Assembly: GCA_964576475.1 (NCBI GenBank)
Contig: CAZNVG010000007.1
Location: 1-42,105, forward strand
DNA length: 42,105 bases
Origin: CAZNVG01 sp964576475
GTDB lineage: Bacteria > Patescibacteriota > Saccharimonadia > Saccharimonadales > CAZNVG01
Direction of reading: 5' to 3'
Position 1 is the first letter of the stretch, and the number at the start of each line of letters is the position of its first letter. Positions 30,424-38,440 of the stretch are shown in pieces. The position numbers were made by a program, and so were the translations under genes. A model generated the notes under the pieces. That model was not told the origin of the DNA, made no database searches, and saw nothing but the letters and a program-made list of their open reading frames with translations.

Positions 30424-31440
30424 ATGGCTAACTTTGAACTGTCCAAAAAGAAAGCAAAAAAAACAGTATTTGTGAGCGGGTCCACCCATCCCGAGCTAGC
30501 CGAGGCAACAGCACGAAGTCTTGGTATTGGTATGGGGGGCGTTGCACTTCAGGAGTTCAAAAACAGTGAACTTTGTGCACGGTATACAGAGTCGGTGCGT
30601 GGAAAACACGTCATTATTATGCAGACTCATGCCGCTGCAAAAGGACGATCGGTCAACGATTCGCTACAAGAGCAGCTACTTATGGCCGATGCCGCGAAGC
30701 GAGCTTCTGCAAAGAGTATTACCGCTGTCTCGCCAATGCTTGCTTATTCGCGTCAAGATCGTAAATCAAAAGGTCGTGAAACTATCGCAGCTGCAATGGT
30801 TATACAGCAGCTTGCGATGGTCGGTGTGGGCAGAATTGTGTCCGTAGATCTGCACTCAGCTCAGATGCAGGCGGTATTTGACGGCCCGTTTGATCACCTT
30901 ACTGCTGAACCGATAATGAAACGCGCGTTAGCTAATAAAATAGGCGACAAAGATAAAGATGGATTCATGCTGGTCTCGCCAGATGCGGGCAGGGCTAAAA
31001 CAACCGAGCACTATAGTCGTGAGCTGGGGATTGACTGGGTGACCATGCCCAAGACTAGAGACCGGACTGACTCAAGTATCATCAACAGACCGTTGCAGGT
31101 TGAGGAAGTCGATGGAAAAATCTGTTTCATAACGGACGACATGATTGATACTGCGGGAACCTTGGTGTCTGCTGCCGAGACGCTTGAACGCTCAGGCGCC
31201 AAAAAAGTGATCGCCTTAGCGACTCATGCTGTATTTTCAAATCCCGCGTTGACTCGACTTGAAGCTAGCCCAATCAGTGAGATCATTGTGACAGACACGA
31301 TGCCTACTGATGAAGCAAGGGCGGCATTAGGCAAGCGATTACGAGTACTTTCTATCGCACCTCTCATCGGGCAAGCTATTAGCGCAATACGAAACGATGA
31401 ATCAGTTTCAGAAATTTTTGACGACTATAACTACAGCTAA
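30424..31440 (+). CDS. prs: Ribose-phosphate pyrophosphokinase (PRPP synthetase)
   Basis: Prs makes PRPP from ribose 5-phosphate and ATP, the precursor for nucleotide synthesis and salvage. The 338-residue protein has SYSRQD-like LAYSRQDRK at the ATP site, SVDLHSAQMQAVF, and the PRPP-binding loop ITDDMIDTAGTL. An N-terminal segment of about 12 residues (FELSKKKAKK) precedes the first strand, slightly longer than usual. It starts 5 nt after frr with no strong Shine-Dalgarno, suggesting coupling. Reduced-genome Patescibacteria often keep prs to use salvaged bases. Confidence 0.94.
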   Translation: MANFELSKKKAKKTVFVSGSTHPELAEATARSLGIGMGGVALQEFKNSELCARYTESVRGKHVIIMQTHAAAKGRSVNDSLQEQLLMADAAKRASAKSITAVSPMLAYSRQDRKSKGRETIAAAMVIQQLAMVGVGRIVSVDLHSAQMQAVFDGPFDHLTAEPIMKRALANKIGDKDKDGFMLVSPDAGRAKTTEHYSRELGIDWVTMPKTRDRTDSSIINRPLQVEEVDGKICFITDDMIDTAGTLVSAAETLERSGAKKVIALATHAVFSNPALTRLEASPISEIIVTDTMPTDEARAALGKRLRVLSIAPLIGQAISAIRNDESVSEIFDDYNYS

Positions 31441-31455
31441 TATGCGGATTTCCCG

Positions 31456-31464
31456 TGCTATAAT
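31456..31464 (+). promoter_or_regulatory. Extended -10 promoter of uppS
   Basis: TGC followed by a perfect TATAAT (31459-31464). The ATG at 31476 is 11 nt away, so the leader is about 4-5 nt with no Shine-Dalgarno. No clear -35, as expected for an extended -10. Confidence 0.55.
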
Positions 31465-31475
31465 TAGCGAACTGC

Positions 31476-32186
31476 ATGAATAACATATCATCTGATATTT
31501 CGCTTGAGATACCACATCATGTGGGGATAATACTTGATGGTAATAGGCGTTGGGCGAAACGACGTGGATTGCCGAGTTTAGAAGGACACAGAAGAGGGTA
31601 TCAGAACTTAAAAACGATTGCTCGTCATGCACTTGATATGGGCGTCAGTTATTTAAGTGCATTTATATTTTCAACCGAGAACTGGAAGCGATCGAAAGAA
31701 GAGGTTGACTACCTCATGGATCTAGCCAAGAACATCATAGAAAATGATGCCCAAGAACTTATCAAAGAAGGTATCAAAGTTGTAATGGTAGGATCGCGAA
31801 AAGGTGTGAGGCAAGATATTTTAGACGCGATTGATAGGCTCGAAGCAAAAACAGTCAAAAACCACAGAGGAACATTAGCACTATGTTTTAATTATGGTGG
31901 GCATCAAGAAATAGTTGATGCAGTAAGTCAGATTGTCCGAAAGGGAATGAAGGCAGACGACATAACCTCTCAAGATATCTCAGACCACTTGTATGCTGCG
32001 GATGTGCCACCAATCGATTTGATTATCAGAACATCCGGAGAGCAGCGTCTAAGTAATTTTATGATGTGGCGGGCAGCCTATGCTGAGCTATATTTTATCG
32101 ACAAGCAGTGGCCGGCGTTTAATAAAAAAGATTTCGATGACGCGATTGCGGTATTTGGCTCTCGTTTAAGAAGATTTGGAGGATAA
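31476..32186 (+). CDS. uppS: Undecaprenyl diphosphate synthase
   Basis: UppS builds the C55 isoprenoid carrier of cell-wall precursors from isopentenyl diphosphate. The 236-residue protein has the cis-prenyltransferase motifs: HVGIILDGNRRWAKRRGLPSLEGH with catalytic Asp21, AFIFSTENWKR, and the C-terminal DLIIRTSGEQRLSNFMMWRAAYAELYF. The length is normal. rseP begins 2 nt after its stop; cdsA, usually between them, is missing here. Confidence 0.95.
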   Translation: MNNISSDISLEIPHHVGIILDGNRRWAKRRGLPSLEGHRRGYQNLKTIARHALDMGVSYLSAFIFSTENWKRSKEEVDYLMDLAKNIIENDAQELIKEGIKVVMVGSRKGVRQDILDAIDRLEAKTVKNHRGTLALCFNYGGHQEIVDAVSQIVRKGMKADDITSQDISDHLYAADVPPIDLIIRTSGEQRLSNFMMWRAAYAELYFIDKQWPAFNKKDFDDAIAVFGSRLRRFGG

Positions 32187-32188
32187 GT

Positions 32189-33295
32189 ATGGTGTTGTTT
32201 ATCTTAGGGCTCGTATTGTTTGTTCTTTTGGTAGTAGTGCATGAGTTTGGGCATTTTATAGTTGCGCGCAAGAACGGTGTTGAAGTTGAAGAGTTTGGAG
32301 TCGGTTTCCCGCCGCGACTATTGGGATACAAACGAAAAGGAGACAAAACAGTTTATTCTCTCAATGCGCTACCTCTAGGTGGATTTGTACAGCTAAAAGG
32401 AGAGAGTGATACCGATAGTAGAAAAGGTAGCTACGGTGCGGCATCACTGAAGGTAAAAACTAAGATAATGCTTGCTGGTGTGGCAATGAATCTGTTTACA
32501 GCATTCATTATGTTTACCGGTTTAGCGCTGATAGGTATGCCGCAGTTGATACCTGATCAGTTCCGTGTGGCCAGCGACGCAAAGGTGGTGCAGGACTATA
32601 AAAACAAGGGTGTTGTAAGTGTGGCGGAAGTTAAGAACGATTCTCCCGCAGCCGCAGTAGATATTCAGAAGGGAGATCAAATTCTTTCGATTGATGCGCG
32701 GACAGTAAATAGTCCTGATGATCTTGTGAAGTACACACAAGAGCTCGCCGGTAAGCAAGTTGAGATTGTTACAAAACGAAGCGATCAGACTACAAGTAAG
32801 ACAGTGAAGCTTAATGATAACAACGGCAGCAATAAAGGCTATCTAGGAGTGGCTGCTGAATCTCAGGAATCTGGTGTGCAAACAGTCCGATCGACATGGT
32901 CTGCGCCGATAGTTTCAGTCGGGCTCATAAAACAGTTGAGCGTTCTCACCTTTGAAGGCTTGGGCTCTTTAGTCAGTAACGTTGCACAAGGGGAGGGGTC
33001 GGCAGCAGCGGATCAAGTAACGGGGCCTGTCGGGATTGTGCGCATACTTAAAGATAGCTCTAACTTAGGACTCGGTGTCGTGCTGTGGCTTATTGCTTAT
33101 ATATCTTTAACGCTCGCGATTATGAATCTATTGCCAATTCCTGCCCTCGACGGCGGCAAACTGTACACCACTCTCATTTACCGAGCATTGAAAAAACCGC
33201 TTACGCCCAAAGCGGAACGACTCATATACGGCACGAGTTTTGCGTTGCTGTTTATTCTGTTTATCCTTATAACGATAATTGATGTCAGACGATAA
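32189..33295 (+). CDS. rseP: Site-2 intramembrane metalloprotease RseP family
   Basis: RseP-family proteases cleave membrane proteins within the bilayer, for example anti-sigma factors or leftover signal peptides. The 368-residue protein has the zinc motif HEFGH (His18-His22) in the first membrane segment, one PDZ domain (about 125-210; VKNDSPAAAVDIQKGDQILSID), and the second metal motif NLLPIPALDGG in a C-terminal membrane segment. E. coli RseP has two PDZ domains, so this is the compact form. The next gene overlaps its end by 14 nt. Confidence 0.92.
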   Translation: MVLFILGLVLFVLLVVVHEFGHFIVARKNGVEVEEFGVGFPPRLLGYKRKGDKTVYSLNALPLGGFVQLKGESDTDSRKGSYGAASLKVKTKIMLAGVAMNLFTAFIMFTGLALIGMPQLIPDQFRVASDAKVVQDYKNKGVVSVAEVKNDSPAAAVDIQKGDQILSIDARTVNSPDDLVKYTQELAGKQVEIVTKRSDQTTSKTVKLNDNNGSNKGYLGVAAESQESGVQTVRSTWSAPIVSVGLIKQLSVLTFEGLGSLVSNVAQGEGSAAADQVTGPVGIVRILKDSSNLGLGVVLWLIAYISLTLAIMNLLPIPALDGGKLYTTLIYRALKKPLTPKAERLIYGTSFALLFILFILITIIDVRR

Positions 33296-34019
33296 TAGCG
33301 AAACCACTCCAGTGCAGTTTTCAAAGTCGTCTACGGGTTATGGCCCGATCATTACGACTATTCTCACTGCAGTTGCCGTACTGCTGCCACAGTTTTTTAT
33401 TGGAATAGTACTCCTCATACCATACGGTTTAGGACTCAAGATAAACGAGGATAGTCTTGCCTACGTATTTGTCCTCAATGCGCTTATAGAAACCATTACG
33501 GTTGGACTTATATATTTATTTCTTCGTATGCAGAAGAAAACATTGGGATCGTTGTTTGGAAAAGTTAAAAAATGGTGGCATTTCTGGTTAGTGCCAGTGG
33601 CGTTTGCTTGTTACTTTGCTTGTTTGTTGGTGGCATACGGTATAGTTGAGCGCTACTTCACGACTGTTAATCTTGAGCAAGTTCAAGAGAACCCCTTTAA
33701 ACAAGCTGCAGGACATGGTGAGATTGTGCTCGCTTTTTTCGCACTAGTCGTCATTACGCCTATTGTTGAGGAGCTTATTTTTCGTGGGTTTTTGTACAAA
33801 GGGCTAAAAAGCAATATGCCTAAACTGCTCGCGGCAATGCTAGCGTCGGCACTATTCGCATTGGCGCATGGCCAGTTAAATGTAGGAATAGATACATTCA
33901 TACTATCGATGTTTTTGATTCTGCTACTTGAGAAAACAGACTCATTGATACCGTCGATAATGTTGCATGCTCTCAAGAATGCGGTCGCATTCGTGGCGAT
34001 ATTTTCAGGAAAATTCTAG
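33282..34019 (+). CDS. CPBP family intramembrane metalloprotease (Abi/CAAX protease-like)
   Basis: This multi-pass membrane protein (245 residues from ATG 33282) carries the CPBP motifs: EELIFRGFLYKGL (EExxxR), a FALAHGQ segment, and HALKNAV (HxxxN) in later membrane helices. Such proteins are glutamate-type intramembrane proteases; some process CAAX proteins or bacteriocin-related peptides, and many are uncharacterised. The reading frame overlaps rseP, so two membrane proteases are probably made together. Substrates are unknown. Confidence 0.85.
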   Translation: MSDDNSETTPVQFSKSSTGYGPIITTILTAVAVLLPQFFIGIVLLIPYGLGLKINEDSLAYVFVLNALIETITVGLIYLFLRMQKKTLGSLFGKVKKWWHFWLVPVAFACYFACLLVAYGIVERYFTTVNLEQVQENPFKQAAGHGEIVLAFFALVVITPIVEELIFRGFLYKGLKSNMPKLLAAMLASALFALAHGQLNVGIDTFILSMFLILLLEKTDSLIPSIMLHALKNAVAFVAIFSGKF

Positions 34020-34039
34020 TAAAAACTTAAAAAGCATTG

Positions 34040-34045
34040 TATAAA
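34040..34045 (+). promoter_or_regulatory. -10 box of the proB-proS attenuator transcript
   Basis: TATAAA lies 6 nt before the leader-peptide ATG at 34052, so transcription should begin at that codon. The -35 is weak. Confidence 0.5.
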
Positions 34046-34051
34046 TAATGT

Positions 34052-34102
34052 ATGCGTTTAGCCAATGACATTTTTCTGACGACTCCGACACCCCCGGCAT
34101 AA
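34052..34102 (+). CDS. Proline leader peptide of the proB-proS attenuator
   Basis: A 16-codon ORF encodes MRLANDIFLTTPTPPA and ends at TAA 34100-34102. Three of its last five residues are proline (codons CCG 34085-34087, CCC 34091-34093, CCG 34094-34096). It lies just ahead of a proline-biosynthesis gene and a prolyl-tRNA synthetase gene and within an alternative-hairpin region, which is the standard layout of ribosome-mediated attenuation. The ATG is placed 6 nt after a -10 box, so it would be read as a leaderless message. The peptide itself is not expected to have another function. Confidence 0.7.
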   Translation: MRLANDIFLTTPTPPA

Positions 34103-34158
34103 AGGGATGTCTTAAAAGTGCATTAGCCACATCCCTCGAAATATACGAGGGATTTTTT
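34087..34158 (+). promoter_or_regulatory. Transcription attenuator of proB-proS (segments 1-4)
   Basis: Segment 1 (34087-34094, overlapping the Pro codons) can pair with segment 2 (34104-34111) through GACA/TGTC and CCC/GGG with one mismatch. Segment 2 AGGGATGT (34103-34110) pairs perfectly with segment 3 ACATCCCT (34129-34136), forming an antiterminator. Segment 3 ATCCCTCG (34131-34138) pairs perfectly with segment 4 CGAGGGAT (34146-34153), forming a terminator followed by a T-run to 34158. A ribosome stalled at Pro codons would free segment 2 and allow read-through; one that reaches the stop codon would cover segment 2 and let the terminator form. Confidence 0.75.
34131..34158 (+). terminator. 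Attenuator terminator before proB
   Basis: An 8-bp perfect stem (ATCCCTCG with CGAGGGAT), loop AAATATA, then a run of T. It ends 16 nt before the proB ATG. It also stops read-through from the upstream protease genes. Confidence 0.8.
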
Positions 34159-34174
34159 ATAGAAAAGGATATAT

Positions 34175-34978
34175 ATGGAACACATTGTAGGAATAAAAGT
34201 TGGATCAAACACACTCACTGAAAATACAGACGTGCTACAACAAGCAGCTTTTGATCGAATTGCTCGTCAGGTTATCGCGCTGAAAGCGCACAGCGACGTG
34301 GTGTTGATAAGCTCAGGTGCTATGACAGCAGGTGCTGCAGAGCTGGGCGTTGATAGGAGTGAATATAGAGATGACTATAATGTATTGAGCACGCTGGCGG
34401 CAGTGGGACAGACAGCAATCATGCGCATGTGGCATGAAGCGTTCGATCCAGATTATATTGTTGCGCAACACCTCGTCACACCCCATGAGCTAACGAACGA
34501 TTTAGAGGAACGACAGTCTTACATAGCAAAGCTACTGCAGACGATTAGGTTTGGAGACCGAAAGATTGTGCCTATTGTGAACGAGAATGATGCAATCTCG
34601 CACGAAGAGATTAAGATTGGCGAAAATGCGCGCCTCTCAGCATTAGTCATGGAAGGACTCATGGAGACAGGATTGTGGTCATCGGGCGGTCTCGTTATGC
34701 TGACTGATGTAGACGGTCTATATGATAGAGATCCAGGTTTTACAGACGCGAGTCTCATACGTCGTGTGGAGGATATTAGCGCCGTGCGGCATCTTGCCGG
34801 TGGAAGTGGCAGTAATCATGGTACTGGCGGAATGGCCGCATCGATTGAGGCTGCCCGGATTGCGACGAAGGCTGGTGTTGATGTCTATATTGCGAATGGA
34901 AGTGAAGAAAACGCTGTAGAAAAAGCCATTCAGAAGCGAATTGGAACGTACTGCGAGGCGCGATCGACTGCAAGTTAA
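34175..34978 (+). CDS. proB: Glutamate 5-kinase without PUA domain
   Basis: ProB phosphorylates glutamate, the first step of proline biosynthesis. The 267-residue protein is an amino-acid kinase domain with IKVGSNTLT, LISSGAMTAGAAELG, AAVGQTAIMR, VPIVNENDAIS, ENARLSALV, LTDVDGLYDRDP and the GTGGMAASIEAARIATKAGV motif. E. coli ProB (367 residues) has an extra C-terminal PUA domain that is absent here, as in several other bacteria. proA and proC are not in the window. The proline-rich leader peptide upstream independently supports a role in proline supply. AAAAGGAT precedes the ATG. Confidence 0.9.
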   Translation: MEHIVGIKVGSNTLTENTDVLQQAAFDRIARQVIALKAHSDVVLISSGAMTAGAAELGVDRSEYRDDYNVLSTLAAVGQTAIMRMWHEAFDPDYIVAQHLVTPHELTNDLEERQSYIAKLLQTIRFGDRKIVPIVNENDAISHEEIKIGENARLSALVMEGLMETGLWSSGGLVMLTDVDGLYDRDPGFTDASLIRRVEDISAVRHLAGGSGSNHGTGGMAASIEAARIATKAGVDVYIANGSEENAVEKAIQKRIGTYCEARSTAS

Positions 34979-35023
34979 AGTTTGGGTACTGTAGAATAGA
35001 CTAAAAGGAGCTGATAATACGCC

Positions 35024-36286
35024 ATGAGAATGACTGCAATGTTCACAAAAACGAGCAAGACTGTACCTGCTGACGAAACGTCAAAGAATGCGCAGTTACT
35101 GCTGCAAGCCGGATTTATACATAAAGAGATGGCGGGAGTGTATGATTATTTGCCTATAGGGTTGCGAGTAGTAGAAAAAATAAAGTCCATAGTGCGTGAA
35201 GAAATGAACGCCATAGGTGGTCAGGAACTTATTATGAGTAGCCTGCAGCGTAAAGAAGTTTGGGAGCAAACCAATCGATGGGATGACGAACTCGTGGATG
35301 TTTGGTTTAAAACAGAGTTGAAGAATGGTGCGCAAGTCGGTTTGGGTTGGTCGCACGAAGAGCCTATGGTCGATATGGCGCGAAATCATATATCGAGCTA
35401 TCGTGATTTGCCACTTTATGGATATCAGTTTCAGACGAAGTTGCGAAATGAGCTGAGAGCAAAAAGTGGCATAATGCGAGGACGAGAATTCGTCATGAAA
35501 GACATGTATTCATTTACTGTCGACGAAGCCGCGCATAAACAGTTCTACGATGGCACAATAAAGGCTTATGAGAAGGTATTCGAGCGAATTGGTTTGGGGG
35601 ATGATACCTTCCTGACGTTTGCGTCTGGTGGTGCGTTCACGCAGTTTAGTCATGAGTTTCAAACTATCTCAGAAGCGGGTGAAGACATTATCTATGTACA
35701 TAGAGGTAAAAAACTCGCAGTTAACAAAGAGGTCTTTACTGATGATGTTCTGAAGCAGTTAGGTATCAAGAAGGAAGAGCTTGAAGAGGTTAAGGCGGCC
35801 GAGGTGGGTAATATATTCAGTTTTGGCAGTACAAAGTCAACCCAGCTTGGTTTATATTTCACTGACGAGAAAGGGGAAGAGCAACCTGTTATTCTGGGAT
35901 CTTATGGGATAGGGGTTACCAGACTTATGGGCGTCATCGTTGAGCATTTTGCAGATGAACGTGGCATTGTGTGGCCAGAAGCAGTTTCTCCATATCTGTA
36001 CCATATCGTTACTATAGCCGAGAACGAAACAGATGGAGCATATATTGAGTCACAAAAACTCTACGATGAACTAGTTGCGGCAGGGAAAGAGGTGCTCTGG
36101 GATGATCGCGTGGGGGTACGAGCGGGATCTAAATTTGCGGACGCAGACTTGATTGGATTGCCGCATAGATTGGTTATAAGCGACCGGTCACTAAAGGCCG
36201 GCGGCATAGAGTATAAGAAACGTAGTAGCTCTGATTCTGAGATCATTAGCATACAAGACTTCCTCGATTCTGCAATTTCCCGATAG
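35024..36286 (+). CDS. proS: Prolyl-tRNA synthetase, compact form without editing insertion
   Basis: ProRS charges tRNA-Pro. The 420-residue class II enzyme has motif 1 around GLRVVEKIKSIVREEMNAIGGQE, the WSHEEPMVDM segment, motif 2 (FQTKLRNELRAKSGIMRGREFVMKD written here in part as RNELRAKSGIMRGREF), motif 3 (GSYGIGVTRLMGVIVE) and a C-terminal anticodon-binding domain (DDRVGVRAGSKFADADLIG). E. coli ProRS has 572 residues because of the inserted editing domain that clears Ala-tRNA-Pro; that insertion is missing. proB lies 45 nt upstream, probably on the same attenuated transcript, although a -10-like TAGAAT (34992-34997) could add an internal promoter. Confidence 0.94.
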   Translation: MRMTAMFTKTSKTVPADETSKNAQLLLQAGFIHKEMAGVYDYLPIGLRVVEKIKSIVREEMNAIGGQELIMSSLQRKEVWEQTNRWDDELVDVWFKTELKNGAQVGLGWSHEEPMVDMARNHISSYRDLPLYGYQFQTKLRNELRAKSGIMRGREFVMKDMYSFTVDEAAHKQFYDGTIKAYEKVFERIGLGDDTFLTFASGGAFTQFSHEFQTISEAGEDIIYVHRGKKLAVNKEVFTDDVLKQLGIKKEELEEVKAAEVGNIFSFGSTKSTQLGLYFTDEKGEEQPVILGSYGIGVTRLMGVIVEHFADERGIVWPEAVSPYLYHIVTIAENETDGAYIESQKLYDELVAAGKEVLWDDRVGVRAGSKFADADLIGLPHRLVISDRSLKAGGIEYKKRSSSDSEIISIQDFLDSAISR

Positions 36287-36296
36287 GCGCATCAAG

Positions 36297-36302
36297 TACA
36301 AT
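36297..36302 (+). promoter_or_regulatory. -10 box of a leaderless mreB promoter
   Basis: TACAAT lies 7 nt before the mreB ATG at 36310, 24 nt after the end of proS. The -35 is weak and no Shine-Dalgarno is present. Confidence 0.5.
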
Positions 36303-36309
36303 AGTACCT

Positions 36310-37344
36310 ATGCGACGCAACGTTCGAGAACTACTGGTACACGATATAGCGATCGATCTAGGTACCGCGAATACTTTGATGTCTATGGGCAGAAACGGCA
36401 TCGTAATTGATGAGCCTAGTCTTGTGGCGACTGCTGATGACGGACAGACAATCGCGGTAGGGAAGGAGGCGCTACGAATGCTCGGGAGGTCGCCTGTCAA
36501 CATCCACGTTACCCGTCCGCTCATAGATGGTGTTGTTGCAAACTTTGAAGCCACAGAATTTATGCTCCGTTATTTTATGGAACGAATTCAAAAGAAATTT
36601 CCGACAGGCATCAAAAGACCTCGCGTTGTAATCGGTTTGCCCGCCTCAGTTACAGATGTAGAGCGTCGTGCTGTCGAGGAAGCCGCTCGCAACGCAGGCG
36701 CGGGTCGCGTGTTTGTTGTTGATGAACCTATAGCAGCCGTTGTGGGCTCTGGCGTGCCGCTGCTTAAAAGTAAAGGTACTGTTGTCGTGGATATTGGCGG
36801 CGGAACTACTGAGATCGCAGTCATTTCTTATGGAGGCATCGCTGTCACTAAATCATTACGAACAGCAGGAGATGAGCTAAACGAGGTCATACAACAGATT
36901 CTGCGTGATGAGCATGCAATTGTTGTAGGTGACGTGACTGCAGAGGAGATAAAAAAGAAGCTGGTTAATTTGACGAATGGAAGCGAAAGTAAGCGGATGC
37001 TTGTTAAGGGCAAGGATGTCATGAGTGGCTTGCCACGACATAGTGCTATTCGCTCTGAGCAGCTCACAGAGCCACTCAGGAAACATTTGCGGCCAATGAT
37101 TGATGTGGTTCGATCGACGTTAGAGGAGACACCAGGAGAGCTACTAAGAGATGTCTCAGATCATGGAGTTATTCTGACGGGAGGCGGAGCATTGTTGAGA
37201 GGTCTTGACCGGATGATGAGCGATGAACTAAAGATACCGGTTCATGTACCCCCTAACGCGCTCAGCGCAGTTGTAGAAGGAATTGCAATCATGCAGCACA
37301 ATCCCAATAAATATGCGCATATTTTTGGAGCGACACGCGTATGA
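36310..37344 (+). CDS. mreB: Rod-shape actin homologue MreB
   Basis: MreB filaments guide lateral wall synthesis and determine rod shape. The 344-residue protein has AIDLGTANTLM (phosphate 1), IGLPASVTDVERRAVEEAARNAGA, VVVDIGGGTTEIAVIS (phosphate 2), and LTGGGALLRGLDRMM (adenosine motif). The length is normal. It heads a tight operon mreB-mreC-mreD-PBP2 with ATGA-type overlaps, the classic elongasome order. The start follows a -10 box by 7 nt, so the operon mRNA is probably leaderless. Confidence 0.96.
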   Translation: MRRNVRELLVHDIAIDLGTANTLMSMGRNGIVIDEPSLVATADDGQTIAVGKEALRMLGRSPVNIHVTRPLIDGVVANFEATEFMLRYFMERIQKKFPTGIKRPRVVIGLPASVTDVERRAVEEAARNAGAGRVFVVDEPIAAVVGSGVPLLKSKGTVVVDIGGGTTEIAVISYGGIAVTKSLRTAGDELNEVIQQILRDEHAIVVGDVTAEEIKKKLVNLTNGSESKRMLVKGKDVMSGLPRHSAIRSEQLTEPLRKHLRPMIDVVRSTLEETPGELLRDVSDHGVILTGGGALLRGLDRMMSDELKIPVHVPPNALSAVVEGIAIMQHNPNKYAHIFGATRV

Positions 37345-38027
37345 GTAGTGCGAGAGTTCGAAGTGTCTCGGTAGTATTACTAGTGCTTATTGTACTAAGC
37401 CTATTAGGAGATAATCCTGTAAATCGTTTTTTGAAGACTGTCGTTGATTTCCCTGGTAGTTTGGCATTTCGAACATCAAAACACGATAACAATGAGACGG
37501 CCATGGTAGCCTCTAGTGATGAAAAAACCATGGATCTAATTAAGTCAAAGGGCCTTGATGCTATAGAATGCTTTGTTACATCAAGGAGCATTGGCGTATA
37601 CGAAAGAGTCTCTACGATCAATTGTGGCTCCAAGAAGGGCGTCGCGGAAGGTAATGTATTGCTGGCTAATGGATTCGTTGTGGGTCGTATTGTGCGTGTT
37701 TATGATGACACTTCTCGCGTTCAGCTCATTAGCGATCCTAGCTTTAGGCTGTCGGCCGTAATTGAAGGCGTTGAAGGTGAATCAATCATAAAGGGTTCCG
37801 TTAGTTCGATAGTTATTGATAGGGTATTGTCGACGGAAAATCTAGCAAAGCGCTCAATTACGAGTTTTGGAGAAGAGTCCGTGGTAGCAGGTTTGCCAAT
37901 AGGTAGTATCGGTGATGAGGTTTCGGGGAGCGGCATGGTAGAACTAAAGCGATACACTGTCGAGGTGCCAGTTCGTGAAGAGTATGTGTCACAATTTTAT
38001 GTCATTAGGAATCCTAAAACCCCATGA
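37341..38027 (+). CDS. mreC: Rod-shape-determining protein MreC
   Basis: MreC links MreB to PBP2 outside the membrane. The 228-residue protein has an N-terminal membrane segment (about 6-22, VVLLVLIVLSLLGDN), a helical region, and beta domains with the typical NCGSKKGVAEGNVLLANGFVVGRIVRVYDDTSRVQLISDPSFRLSA stretch (shown by its key parts GSKKGV, GFVVGRI, SRVQLISDP). It is shorter than E. coli MreC (367 residues). The start overlaps the mreB stop (ATGA) and its own stop overlaps mreD the same way. Confidence 0.9.
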   Translation: MSSARVRSVSVVLLVLIVLSLLGDNPVNRFLKTVVDFPGSLAFRTSKHDNNETAMVASSDEKTMDLIKSKGLDAIECFVTSRSIGVYERVSTINCGSKKGVAEGNVLLANGFVVGRIVRVYDDTSRVQLISDPSFRLSAVIEGVEGESIIKGSVSSIVIDRVLSTENLAKRSITSFGEESVVAGLPIGSIGDEVSGSGMVELKRYTVEVPVREEYVSQFYVIRNPKTP

Positions 38028-38440
38028 TCGCTGTGTTTGTGCTCACTATCTTACTGCACATACTTGGTGTTGAAGTGTACGCTTCGCTTCCAGTTGTAAT
38101 TATCAGCTTAGTGAATCGAGATAAACCTCTTGCGACCATGTTCCTGCTTGTTTCCTTCTTAGTCGATATTCTGCTAGGGAATTCGGGGATGATATTGGTT
38201 GCTATGTATGGGTTGCTTTTTCTGGTGCTGCAAATACCCACGAAAGTAGTAACGCTATTCCTAAGGCTTTGTGTGATTGTCGTTTCGCAGTTATTTTACA
38301 TTCTCGCTATTAGTCAGCCCCTTCTGCTGGCTGGTGAGTATTGGCTGTTGTCTGCACGATTGGTCGGAGCGTGCATGCTAGCCGTGGGTTTTGCGTATTT
38401 TATAGGAGTTGGAGAGTTGAGGGACGGCCAGAATGCGTAA
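38024..38440 (+). CDS. mreD: Rod-shape-determining protein MreD-like membrane protein
   Basis: This 138-residue protein is almost entirely hydrophobic with about five membrane segments, as for MreD, which supports MreC and PBP2 in the elongasome. Sequence motifs in MreD are weak, so the name rests largely on position between mreC and the PBP2 gene and on membrane topology. It overlaps mreC by 4 nt (ATGA) and the PBP2 gene by 8 nt, so all four proteins should be translated in a coupled way. Confidence 0.8.
   Translation: MIAVFVLTILLHILGVEVYASLPVVIISLVNRDKPLATMFLLVSFLVDILLGNSGMILVAMYGLLFLVLQIPTKVVTLFLRLCVIVVSQLFYILAISQPLLLAGEYWLLSARLVGACMLAVGFAYFIGVGELRDGQNA

Noticed and set aside
34044..34063. 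Alternative start ATG at 34048 (MYAFSQ then stop) in the proB leader
   Set aside because: It is a six-codon frame with no Pro codons that lies nearer the -10 box than a transcription start allows; ATG 34052 fits both the spacing and the attenuation model.
34020..34174. T-box for proline upstream of proB
   Set aside because: No UGGNACC bulge or flanking helices; the leader peptide with Pro codons explains the structure better.
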